From Rhodobiaceae bacterium (GTDB lineage Bacteria; Pseudomonadota; Alphaproteobacteria; Puniceispirillales; Puniceispirillaceae): a stretch of DNA of 36,896 nucleotides. Positions 25,132 through 32,167 of this stretch are shown piece after piece (positions within the stretch are counted from its first letter, which is position 1; each line of letters begins with the position of its first letter). The translations under genes were made by a program, and so were the position numbers. The stretch covers positions 1 to 36,896 of the forward strand of contig JAAZUU010000008.1 of assembly GCA_018624035.1 (NCBI GenBank), read 5' to 3'. The notes beneath the pieces are model-generated. The model worked only from the letters and a program-made list of their open reading frames with translations. It had not been told where the DNA came from and made no database searches.

Positions 25132-26613
25132 CTAGTTGACCGTTACCTTGTGCCACCGGATGGTGTGATTTTCCACGGCGTCGATTCCCTTGACCCCCGC
25201 ATCCATGACATAGAGCTTCGACACATGATACGGGATCAATGTTCCGGCCGTCTCATGGAGATGCTCCTGCGCCTTGACATACAGTGCCTTGCGCTTGTTG
25301 AAATCAAGCTCGCGGCGGGCTTCGCCGAGAAGGGCGTCAAAGGCCGGATCATTGTAGTATGACTCGTTCCATTTGGCGCTGGACAGGTAGATCTCATGCA
25401 GTGCCGAGTCGGCGGGACGCTCGTTCCACCGTGTTGCCGAAACGGTTTTCTGCATCCAGGTGTCACTCCAGTACCCGTCTGAGGGGACCTGCTTGATGTT
25501 GACACGGATGCCCGCTTCCGCGGCCTGCTGCTGATAGGCCTCGGCCAGAATTGGCCAGGTCGGCTCAAGCGTTGCGACATAGACATCGATATCTATGCCG
25601 TTTGGAAATCCTGCCTCGGCAAGCAGTTTCTTGGCACCGGCAATATCCTGCGGACATGCGATGTCGGCCCGATACTGGTCGTCAGGCTTGACCGGCGTGT
25701 CACAGGCAACCGTCGCCGCGCCACCCATGATGAGTTTGACAAGCTCCTCGCGATCGGCTGCCATTCTGACGGCCTTGCGCACCTTCAAATCGGTGAAAGG
25801 TGCCACGTCGGTCCGGAAGACAAGACCACGCCAGTTGCCGGTCGGCACTTCCATCATGTTGAATTTGTTGCTGCTTGCGAACATCGGCTTCTGCTGATTG
25901 GTCACAGTGTTCTCAAAATGGATCTGTCCGCCAAGCAATGCCTGCATCCGCGCCTGGCCATCACCGATTCCGATGATTTCCATTTTTGCAACGCCGGGAG
26001 CACCCTCCCAGTAATCCATGTTTGCCTCAAGCTTCGTCACACCGGCGGCATCAAAGGATACCAGCTTGAACGGACCGGTTCCGATCCCGGATGTGGCGAT
26101 GCTGTCGCCGGACCCCTCGGGGATGATCCGAAGCCGATAGTCCATAAGCTGCAATGGCATGTCGGCGAAAGGCGTCGACAGGGTGAATTTCACGGTCATG
26201 CTGTCGACAGCTTCCATCTTGTCGATCATCTTGATGGCCGAGCGGGCGGGAGATTTGTTTTCCGGATCCAGAACACGCGAGAAAGTGTAGATCACATCGC
26301 CTGAGTCAAAAGCGCTTCCATCATGGAAGGTCACGCCTTGACGCAGATTGACGGTCCATTCCGTGGCCGTGTCGTTGGACGTCCAGGATGTTGCCAGATC
26401 CGGGCTTGGTGAGCCTTCCATGCTGGGTCTGATCAACCTGCTCATCAGCTTTTCGGTGATCTGCATGACCCGCCCGCGTGAGGCTGGATCGAGATTTGAT
26501 TTGTCACCATAACCATATTCATGTGCCTGCTTGAAGGTACCGGTCGGGTTGGCCATTGCGCCTGTCCCGACCAACACCAGCGCCATTGCCGGCGCGATAA
26601 GCCATGTTTTCAT
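25132..26613 (-). CDS. ABC transporter substrate-binding protein (SBP_bac_5 type)
   Basis: A 493-residue periplasmic binding protein of family 5. The signal peptide is MKTWLIAPAMALVLVGTGAMA with likely cleavage before NPTGTF. Family landmarks are RLIRPSMEGSPSPDLATSW, WTVNLRQGVTFHDGSAFDSGDVIYTFSRV and VRKAVRMAADREELVKLIMGG. The ATG at 26611-26613 has a perfect AGGAGG 7 nt upstream; eight more upstream codons are open but unneeded. It is the first gene of the second importer operon. Its upstream region shares an 11-bp word with the promoter of the hydroxyacid oxidase operon, which suggests common control and perhaps a common substrate. The ligand itself is not readable. Confidence 0.92.
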   Translation of the reverse strand: MKTWLIAPAMALVLVGTGAMANPTGTFKQAHEYGYGDKSNLDPASRGRVMQITEKLMSRLIRPSMEGSPSPDLATSWTSNDTATEWTVNLRQGVTFHDGSAFDSGDVIYTFSRVLDPENKSPARSAIKMIDKMEAVDSMTVKFTLSTPFADMPLQLMDYRLRIIPEGSGDSIATSGIGTGPFKLVSFDAAGVTKLEANMDYWEGAPGVAKMEIIGIGDGQARMQALLGGQIHFENTVTNQQKPMFASSNKFNMMEVPTGNWRGLVFRTDVAPFTDLKVRKAVRMAADREELVKLIMGGAATVACDTPVKPDDQYRADIACPQDIAGAKKLLAEAGFPNGIDIDVYVATLEPTWPILAEAYQQQAAEAGIRVNIKQVPSDGYWSDTWMQKTVSATRWNERPADSALHEIYLSSAKWNESYYNDPAFDALLGEARRELDFNKRKALYVKAQEHLHETAGTLIPYHVSKLYVMDAGVKGIDAVENHTIRWHKVTVN

Positions 26614-26929
26614 CGAAGTTCCTCCTGATAACGTCACCCTGACCCCGGTTCGCAGGGATGCAGATCACGCCATAGCCATTGGTTTCGGGAGGCTTTGGGA
26701 CCCCGGTCCCGTGCTTCCCCCTGTTTTGGTGGCAGAAGTATGAGTTTCCCACCGCATGATAACAAATAGAATTTATGAATATATCGATGCATAAAGCGGA
26801 TGAATTCGTTTTTTACATACAGATTGCCTATCATGGAAAACCCGCGCAGAATTGGCGCTGTCAGATGTTGTTCAGTCGAACCGTTTCCTGTCGATGACAG
26901 CTCATGATGTCTGCAATCAGGGCATTTCA
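26614..26929. promoter_or_regulatory. Regulatory interval upstream of the second importer
   Basis: This stretch separates the SBP gene (minus) from the peptidase-E-like gene (plus). It holds a perfect dyad GGGACC-CC-GGTCCC (26697-26710) and an AT-rich block at 26757-26820, unlike the GC-rich surroundings, that most likely contains the minus-strand promoter. Inside that block the minus strand reads GAATTCATCCG at 26807-26797, the same 11-mer as at 28771-28781. No gene or RNA could be recognised. Confidence 0.5.
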
Positions 26930-27009
26930 GGGATTGTGACGCCCGGGGATTGTAACGCCCGGGGATTGTAACGCCCGGGGGTCGTGAAGCCCGGCAATTG
27001 TGAAGCAGG
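26930..27009 (+). repeat. Five tandem 16-bp repeats
   Basis: Five head-to-tail 16-bp units start at 26930, 26946, 26962, 26978 and 26994. Units 2 and 3 are identical (GGGATTGTAACGCCCG), unit 1 differs by one base, and units 4 and 5 have drifted (GGGGTCGTGAAGCCCG, GCAATTGTGAAGCAGG). There are no spacers, which rules out CRISPR. The array ends 17 bp before the ATG of the peptidase-E-like gene, so it lies in the 5' untranslated or promoter region and could be a cluster of protein-binding sites or a slippage product. Confidence 0.85.
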
Positions 27010-27026
27010 GACCGACCTGAACATTG

Positions 27027-27758
27027 ATGAAGGGCATGTCTGTGGGCACGCGGGTGCAAATCTTTGCTGTTGGTGGTGGTGGTTTCACTGATCCAGAGGG
27101 CGTCTGTGCAGATGACAGGAATCTTGAAGATTACCTTCTGGCACTCGCCGGGCCAGTATCAAGGCTCAGAATTGGCTATATTGGCCACGCCAGCAATGAT
27201 GATCCCATTCGCATAGACGCCTTTCACCATCGGTTTCAATATTGCGCCTCCACGGCGATCCTCGACATTGAGGCCACCGCCGCAGGGGCAAGCGCGTTCC
27301 TCGCCGATCTCGACATGATCTATGTTGGTGGAGGCAGAACAGCAATGATGCTGGATCATTGGCGTGATACCGGCATTGCCGAAGAACTGCTGGCGGCAGC
27401 GGACAGGGGGGTCATCCTGAGTGGTGTCAGTGCCGGCGCCATTTGCTGGTTTTCCGATCTTCTGCTTGGCACGGCAGAGGATGGTTACGAGGTTCACTGC
27501 GGGCTTGGCCTGCTGGGTGGAAGTGCCTGTCCTCACTACCGGAACGAACCGCCGCGCCGCGCGGCCTATGACCATCACATCGCCAGCGGTCATCTGGCCG
27601 CCGGTCTGGCGATTGATGACGGGGTGGGGGTGCACATATCAGACGGCGTTGTCATCGACATTGTCAGGGCCCGCGCAGATGCCGGCAATGCCTATCATGT
27701 TGCGCCTCACCAGACAGGTGTTGATGTTCAGCCCCTTCAAGCAGGTCATCATCTGTAG
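27027..27758 (+). CDS. Peptidase E-like (S51) / type 1 glutamine amidotransferase-like protein
   Basis: A 243-residue protein of the peptidase S51 family, whose founding member PepE is an aspartyl dipeptidase with a Ser-His catalytic centre in a glutaminase-like fold. Seen: an N-terminal strand VQIFAVGGGGFTD, DMIYVGGGRTAMMLDHW near residue 100, and the nucleophile elbow LSGVSAGAICWFSD with the catalytic Ser. YDHHIASGHLAAGLAIDDGVGVHI at the C-terminal side contains a candidate catalytic His. The start is uncertain: the ATG at 27027 lacks a clear ribosome site, a TTG precedes it, and another ATG lies at 27036. It stands alone on the plus strand, convergent with the LysR gene, next to the second ABC importer, and could cleave an imported acidic dipeptide. 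Cyanophycinase relatives share the fold, so the substrate is open. Confidence 0.83.
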   Translation: MKGMSVGTRVQIFAVGGGGFTDPEGVCADDRNLEDYLLALAGPVSRLRIGYIGHASNDDPIRIDAFHHRFQYCASTAILDIEATAAGASAFLADLDMIYVGGGRTAMMLDHWRDTGIAEELLAAADRGVILSGVSAGAICWFSDLLLGTAEDGYEVHCGLGLLGGSACPHYRNEPPRRAAYDHHIASGHLAAGLAIDDGVGVHISDGVVIDIVRARADAGNAYHVAPHQTGVDVQPLQAGHHL

Positions 27759-27812
27759 ACACGGTGCGGAAAAACGGCGATCGGTCAGTGTGATCGCTTG
27801 GCGCGGCGAAAC

Positions 27813-28733
27813 CTAGATATTATCGCCATCACGAATGATCGGATCGGCCTCGAGGGCCTCTATCATGGCGTCGGCAAGTTGACGTGTCTCGCGGGTCATG
27901 ACCTCAAGCCCGCGCGTTATGATGCCGATATGATATGTCAGACGCTGTTGGATGGGCCTTACAACCACACCACCCGCGCTGGCGGACATCCGGGCTGAAA
28001 ACGGATCCACAAGCGCCGGCAGACCGGCCGCGCGCACCAGCATCGCGGCTGCCAGCATGTTCGCCACGCTGTAGCGCGCATTTTTCTGGAATCTGGCAGC
28101 CAGCGTCTCGTCCATACCCTGCATCTCCAGCGGATAGACGTTGCCAAAAGTGATGAATTCCTCGATCCCCGCCACATCTTCCAGATCCAGAACCGCCTGT
28201 GAACCGGCAAGGGCATGGCCCTCTGGTATCAGGGCCACATAATTCACCTCGGTCTGATAAAGGCTCTGAACACCTTCATAGGGTGGCGAGCGGGACACAA
28301 TGCCAAGATCGAACTGGTGAAGTCTCACCGAATCGACAATAGCGGGTGTATTGCGGATATAGACAGTGGTGTGCGTGTCATCCCTGTGCGAGCGGAGCTG
28401 GCCCAGAACATCAGGCAGCAATGACATGGTGAATGTCGGAATTACCCCGACCGATACCTTGCCAACCGCCGTATCGCGGATCGCTGCTGCCAGATCATCG
28501 AGTCTTTCAATGTTCAGGAAGGCACTTTCCACAGCCTGATGAAACCGGCGCGCCTCCAACGTTGCCGCGATACCGCGGCCGCGGCGTACAAACAACGTAA
28601 ACCCAAGCCCGGACTCCAGCTCATGGACCAACCGCGTCACACTTGGTTGCGATACCCGCATTTCCTTGGCGGCGCCGGTAATCGATCCAAGCCGCATGAC
28701 CGTGTCGAAGGCTTTGAGCTGTCTGAAATTCAT
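27813..28733 (-). CDS. LysR family transcriptional regulator
   Basis: A 306-residue LysR-type regulator. The N-terminal winged helix-turn-helix is clear: MNFRQLKAFDTVMRLGSITG, AAKEMRVSQPSVTRLVHELE, and FTLFVRRGRGIAATLEA. A coinducer-binding domain follows from about residue 90 (GKVSVGVIPTFTMSLLPDVL). The start is supported by AGGGAGGG upstream. It is divergent from the hydroxyacid oxidase operon with 116 bp between starts, the classic arrangement for a LysR activator of its neighbour. Two dyads with T-N11-A spacing lie in that interval. The inducer would be expected to be a substrate or intermediate of the operon. Confidence 0.95.
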   Translation of the reverse strand: MNFRQLKAFDTVMRLGSITGAAKEMRVSQPSVTRLVHELESGLGFTLFVRRGRGIAATLEARRFHQAVESAFLNIERLDDLAAAIRDTAVGKVSVGVIPTFTMSLLPDVLGQLRSHRDDTHTTVYIRNTPAIVDSVRLHQFDLGIVSRSPPYEGVQSLYQTEVNYVALIPEGHALAGSQAVLDLEDVAGIEEFITFGNVYPLEMQGMDETLAARFQKNARYSVANMLAAAMLVRAAGLPALVDPFSARMSASAGGVVVRPIQQRLTYHIGIITRGLEVMTRETRQLADAMIEALEADPIIRDGDNI

Positions 28734-28745
28734 CCTGCCCTCCCT

Positions 28746-28803
28746 TTGACAAGATATAGCTTTTTCCTATGAATTCATCCGATAATTATATTTGCATTAT
28801 AAT
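28746..28803 (+). promoter_or_regulatory. Divergent promoter region with two LysR-type dyads
   Basis: ATAG-N7-CTAT at 28756-28770 and ATTATA-N7-TATAAT at 28785-28803 both contain the T-N11-A spacing of LysR sites. TTGACA (28746-28751) with TATGAA 16 bp later, and a perfect TATAAT at 28798-28803, are candidate promoter boxes toward the oxidase gene, about 47 bp before its GTG. GAATTCATCCG (28771-28781) lies between the dyads and recurs upstream of the second ABC importer. Assignment is by eye. Confidence 0.5.
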
Positions 28804-28849
28804 TTTTGTGTTTGGTACCTTGCTTTTCAGAGATGTAAAGGGTCGACCA

Positions 28850-30028
28850 GTGGTCAAACAGCTTTTTTCTGTTGATGAGGCGCGCCGGCGGGCGAGAAAC
28901 CGGCTGCCCCGAATGATGTTTGATTTCATCGATGGAGCCTCAGGTGACGAGACCCTCCGCGGCCTCAATTCCTCAGCAATCGATCAGATCAGATTGATGC
29001 CGAGGGTGCTGATCGATGTCAGCGAGCGCGATCTGTCGAGCAGCATTCTGGATCAGAAAACCGGCATGCCGTTCGGCATCGCGCCGATGGGCATGTGTGC
29101 CCTTGCCTGGCCCGGGGCCGATCGGGCTCTGGCCGGAGAAGCGGCGCGGCGGCGGATTCCGCTCTGTGTATCAACAGCATCGTCAATGGCTCTTGAGCAG
29201 GTCATCGAGCTTGCGGAAGGTCACGCCTGGTTCCAGCTCTATGCCGACCAGTCGGATGAGTTCGTCGATGAACTGGTCGGACGCGCGGCGAGCGCAGACT
29301 ATCAGGTGCTGGTTCTGACAGTTGATGTGCCGATCCCCTCGGTGCGGCCGCGTGATCGTCGCAACGGCTTTACGTTTCCGATGCGCTGGGGGCTGCCACA
29401 GCTGCGGGATTTCGCCACGCATCCACATTGGTCACTCGCCACTCTCATCCATGCCCTCAGCCACGGGATGCCGCAGCCGATGAACTATGCCACCTCGAGC
29501 GGCAAGACCAGTTTTGTGCGTAACGCCAGCAGGGCAAGGGCCGGCTGGTCCTTCCTCGCGGCCTTGCGAGACAGATGGCCACGAAAGCTGGTGGTCAAGG
29601 GTGTGCAATGTCCCGAAGATGCCATACGCATGAAATCAATGGGCATAGATTCGATCTATGTGTCCAACCATGGTGGCCGGCAGCTGAATGCTGCGCCGGC
29701 CGCCATAGAGTCGCTGGCGCAAATCAGGCAGGCTGTTGGCGCGAACTTCCCGCTGATTTTTGACAGCGGGGTGCGCAATGGCGAGCATGTCGTCAAGGCA
29801 CTTGCGACGGGAGCAGATTTTGTCATGTTTGGTCGCAGCGTAATGTATGGGCTTGGTGCTGCCGGTGGGCGCGGCCTGTCCGATGTTCTCGATCTGATTG
29901 GTCATGAAGTCAGCACCGTGATGGGACTTGTGGGTTGCCGGCAGTCGGGGGAAATCGACAGCGGCTGCCTTGCCAGTCAGCACGGCAATCCGGCAATCCA
30001 TGTCATTTCGGAAAGGGTGGCTGAATGA
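28850..30028 (+). CDS. FMN-dependent alpha-hydroxyacid oxidase/dehydrogenase
   Basis: A 392-residue FMN TIM-barrel enzyme of the glycolate oxidase / L-lactate dehydrogenase (LldD) / mandelate dehydrogenase family, oxidising an L-2-hydroxy acid to a 2-oxo acid. Visible elements are MPFGIAPMGMCAL, WFQLYADQS (active-site Tyr), VLTVDVPIPS (Asp), KLVVKGV (FMN Lys), SNHGGRQLN (catalytic His and substrate Arg), and the FMN-phosphate region DSGVRNGEHVVKALATGADFVMFGR. The first active-site Tyr (Tyr24 in glycolate oxidase) is Phe here, in MMFDFIDGASGDE. The frame opens at 28769, but the extra 27 residues include a non-family hydrophobic stretch. The GTG at 28850 has AAAGGG 7 nt upstream and gives the normal length. 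It overlaps the ThDP enzyme gene by 4 nt. Confidence 0.9.
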   Translation: MVKQLFSVDEARRRARNRLPRMMFDFIDGASGDETLRGLNSSAIDQIRLMPRVLIDVSERDLSSSILDQKTGMPFGIAPMGMCALAWPGADRALAGEAARRRIPLCVSTASSMALEQVIELAEGHAWFQLYADQSDEFVDELVGRAASADYQVLVLTVDVPIPSVRPRDRRNGFTFPMRWGLPQLRDFATHPHWSLATLIHALSHGMPQPMNYATSSGKTSFVRNASRARAGWSFLAALRDRWPRKLVVKGVQCPEDAIRMKSMGIDSIYVSNHGGRQLNAAPAAIESLAQIRQAVGANFPLIFDSGVRNGEHVVKALATGADFVMFGRSVMYGLGAAGGRGLSDVLDLIGHEVSTVMGLVGCRQSGEIDSGCLASQHGNPAIHVISERVAE

Positions 30029-31767
30029 CTGAAACAACCAAGATGCGTGGCGGTGCCATTCTGGCGCGGGCGCTTCAGGAAAAGGGTGTTGAGCATGTCT
30101 TCACGCTGTCCGGCGGTTTTTGCAATCCGGCGCTGGAAGGGTTCATGGAATGCCAGATGAAGGTAATCAATTGTCCCCATGAGCAGATTGCAGGACATCT
30201 TGCCGACGGGCATACACGCATCACGCGCAAACCTGCCGTCTGCCTTGTCGGGCCCGAGGGATTCTCGAACGCGGTGCCGGCCATGATGGAAGCCTGGGGT
30301 GAACGATCACCGGTCATTTTCGTCACCGGATCAAGCACATTGAAGCGGCAGGGATCAGGCGGGTTCAAGGAAATCGATGATGTCGCCATTGCCAAGCCGC
30401 TGACAAAATACAGCGCAACCATCACCGATGGGGAGCGGATCAATGAATTTGTCGACCGCGCCTACAAGATTGCCACCAATGGCTATCCCGGCGCGGTGCA
30501 TCTCAGCCTTCCTGTCGATATCATGTTTTCGTCCTTTGCAGAGGATGCAGGCCGTCAGGAACGCCCCTTTGACCTGACCCCGCAAGCCCCGGCACGGAGT
30601 TGGCCGGAGCCATCCCGTCTGCGGCTGGTGCTTGATAAACTGACTGCTGCCAGCCGTCCGGTGCTCATTGGCGGGCATGGTGTGTGGTGGTCGGGTGCGA
30701 AGGCCAGTCTTGAAGAGGCCGGTCGTCTCCTCGGCATTCCGGTTTTCAATATTCCCTATCACCAGAAGTTGCTTGGCGAGGAGTGTGAGGCCTATATGGG
30801 GCTCGCGGACATCCATCAATATCCCCCCTCTGCCGACGCCTTTCATGAGTCTGACCTTGTCCTCATGGTGGGCGCGCGGCTCGACAACCAGATGAATTTT
30901 GGCAACCCGCCACTGTTCCCCGCGACTGCCGAACTGGTCTGTATCAACGGCTCGCATGAGGAAATTGACCTTAACCGCGCCGCCGACATGACGCTGCTCA
31001 GCGATCCGGGGGCGTTTCTGGAGGCATTGGTCGATCTTGCAAAATCGCCCGATTTTCAGGGTGACCGGAGCTGGTATGATCTGAATCGTCGTCGCCGCGC
31101 TGACTGGGTGGCCAGAATGGTTGAAGACATGGAGCAAGAGGCCGCGGCCCCGGAATTCGGTGGTCGTATTCATCCGCTGCAGCTGGCGCTTGACGTACAG
31201 CAGGCGATGGGTGACGAGGACTGGCTGGTGATTGATGGTGGCAACACGCATTTCTGGTCCGAGATCGCGGTGAATATTGCCGGCTTTCAGGGCAGGAAAC
31301 TTGGCGGCATCCTGCATCCGGGGACCTTCAGCCTTCTTGGTGTCGGTGTATCCTTCGCGATATCCGCAAAGAACACCCATCCTGACAGGAATGTCGTGCT
31401 GATCAGTGGCGACGGCGCGTTTCTTTCAGGCGGGCTGTCTATCGAAGCTGCCTTTCAGGAGAACCGTCCGATCACCGTGATCATCGACAATAACGGCGGG
31501 CTGGACTGCATCTCGCAACAGCAGGAACGCCTGTTCGAGAGTGGCACTCATTTCGCAACAGACTTCCGCGACATTCCCTTTCACACGATGTTTGAAGGCC
31601 TTGGTGGGCATGGAGAACTGGTTACGAGGCGCGAGGACATCATTCCCGCTGTCGAGCGGGCGATTGCCAGCGGCAGGACAGCCTGCGTCAATGTGAAGGT
31701 GAAGGGCGTTATCAGCCCGATTGTACTTGCGACCACCTCAAAGCGTGACAAGGCCTCAATCGAGTAG
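30025..31767 (+). CDS. Thiamine diphosphate-dependent enzyme (acetolactate synthase-like)
   Basis: A 580-residue ThDP enzyme of the acetolactate synthase / oxalyl-CoA decarboxylase / benzoylformate decarboxylase superfamily. The cofactor-activating Glu53 lies in NCPHEQIAGHLADGHTR. The central domain runs around residues 190-345. The ThDP-Mg motif is SGDGAFLSGG (GDG at 462-464) with the terminal NN at 489-490. The start overlaps the hydroxyacid oxidase stop (ATGA), so the two are cotranslated. That pairing suggests the ThDP enzyme acts on the 2-oxo acid made by the oxidase, by decarboxylation or carboligation. No small regulatory subunit gene follows, which argues against a biosynthetic acetolactate synthase. 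The precise reaction is unknown. Confidence 0.9.
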   Translation: MTETTKMRGGAILARALQEKGVEHVFTLSGGFCNPALEGFMECQMKVINCPHEQIAGHLADGHTRITRKPAVCLVGPEGFSNAVPAMMEAWGERSPVIFVTGSSTLKRQGSGGFKEIDDVAIAKPLTKYSATITDGERINEFVDRAYKIATNGYPGAVHLSLPVDIMFSSFAEDAGRQERPFDLTPQAPARSWPEPSRLRLVLDKLTAASRPVLIGGHGVWWSGAKASLEEAGRLLGIPVFNIPYHQKLLGEECEAYMGLADIHQYPPSADAFHESDLVLMVGARLDNQMNFGNPPLFPATAELVCINGSHEEIDLNRAADMTLLSDPGAFLEALVDLAKSPDFQGDRSWYDLNRRRRADWVARMVEDMEQEAAAPEFGGRIHPLQLALDVQQAMGDEDWLVIDGGNTHFWSEIAVNIAGFQGRKLGGILHPGTFSLLGVGVSFAISAKNTHPDRNVVLISGDGAFLSGGLSIEAAFQENRPITVIIDNNGGLDCISQQQERLFESGTHFATDFRDIPFHTMFEGLGGHGELVTRREDIIPAVERAIASGRTACVNVKVKGVISPIVLATTSKRDKASIE

Positions 31768-31790
31768 GCCGAAACTCGGGTAACGGACAG

Positions 31791-32138
31791 ATGGCAACAC
31801 TCTCATCTCATTTGCTCAATGGTGTCGATGGCACCCACGCGGCACAGGTTGGCATGACGCTGACCCGCATCGCGGCGGATGGCGGGCGTGAGCTGGTGAT
31901 ATCGGCAAAGAGCGACGATGGAGGGCGGTTGACGGTCAATGTTGATACGCCTGCCAACGCCAGATACGAAATGGCCATCGCCAGCGGCGCTTATTTTCAA
32001 GCCCTGAAGCTGCCACGGACAGGCATGCAGATTGTCGAGGAGATTGTGATCCGTTTCAGCATGCCGGACCCGGAGGCGCGCTATCATATTCCGGTGATAA
32101 TGTCCCCGAACAGCTATTCCTGCTGGTGGTCCGAGTGA
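31791..32138 (+). CDS. Transthyretin/5-hydroxyisourate-hydrolase-like protein lacking the YRGS end
   Basis: A 115-residue protein with the HIU-hydrolase (transthyretin-like) fold: LSSHLLNGVDGTHAAQVGMTL at the N-terminus with the expected His7, ARYEMAIASGAYFQAL in the middle, and IVIRFSMPDPEARYHIPVIMSP with His98 near the C-terminus. True HIU hydrolases end in Tyr-Arg-Gly-Ser, with a catalytic role for this tail. Here the chain ends YSCWWSE, so that Arg and Ser are absent. The lack of any other urate-pathway enzyme nearby and the position between the ThDP enzyme (23 nt) and the DmdA-like gene (29 nt) suggest recruitment to a different reaction on an operon intermediate. I am sure of the fold family and unsure of the activity. 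Confidence 0.85.
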   Translation: MATLSSHLLNGVDGTHAAQVGMTLTRIAADGGRELVISAKSDDGGRLTVNVDTPANARYEMAIASGAYFQALKLPRTGMQIVEEIVIRFSMPDPEARYHIPVIMSPNSYSCWWSE

Positions 32139-32167
32139 TCAACGCAGTATCGGACAGGGTGGATTGA

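Noticed and set aside
24322-25362. 346-codon plus-strand frame opposite the permease and SBP genes
   Set aside because: It crosses two real genes and the gap between them. Its composition is antisense-like, with no motif.
26641-26720. T-arm-like CCCGGTTCGCAGGG near the second importer promoter
   Set aside because: No acceptor or anticodon stems fit around it. It is more likely chance in a GC-rich leader.
26930-27009. Short CRISPR array
   Set aside because: The 16-bp units are contiguous without spacers and no cas genes are present.
30355-31380. 341-codon minus-strand frame opposite the ThDP enzyme gene
   Set aside because: No recognisable domain, no ribosome site, and full overlap with a gene that has clear catalytic motifs.
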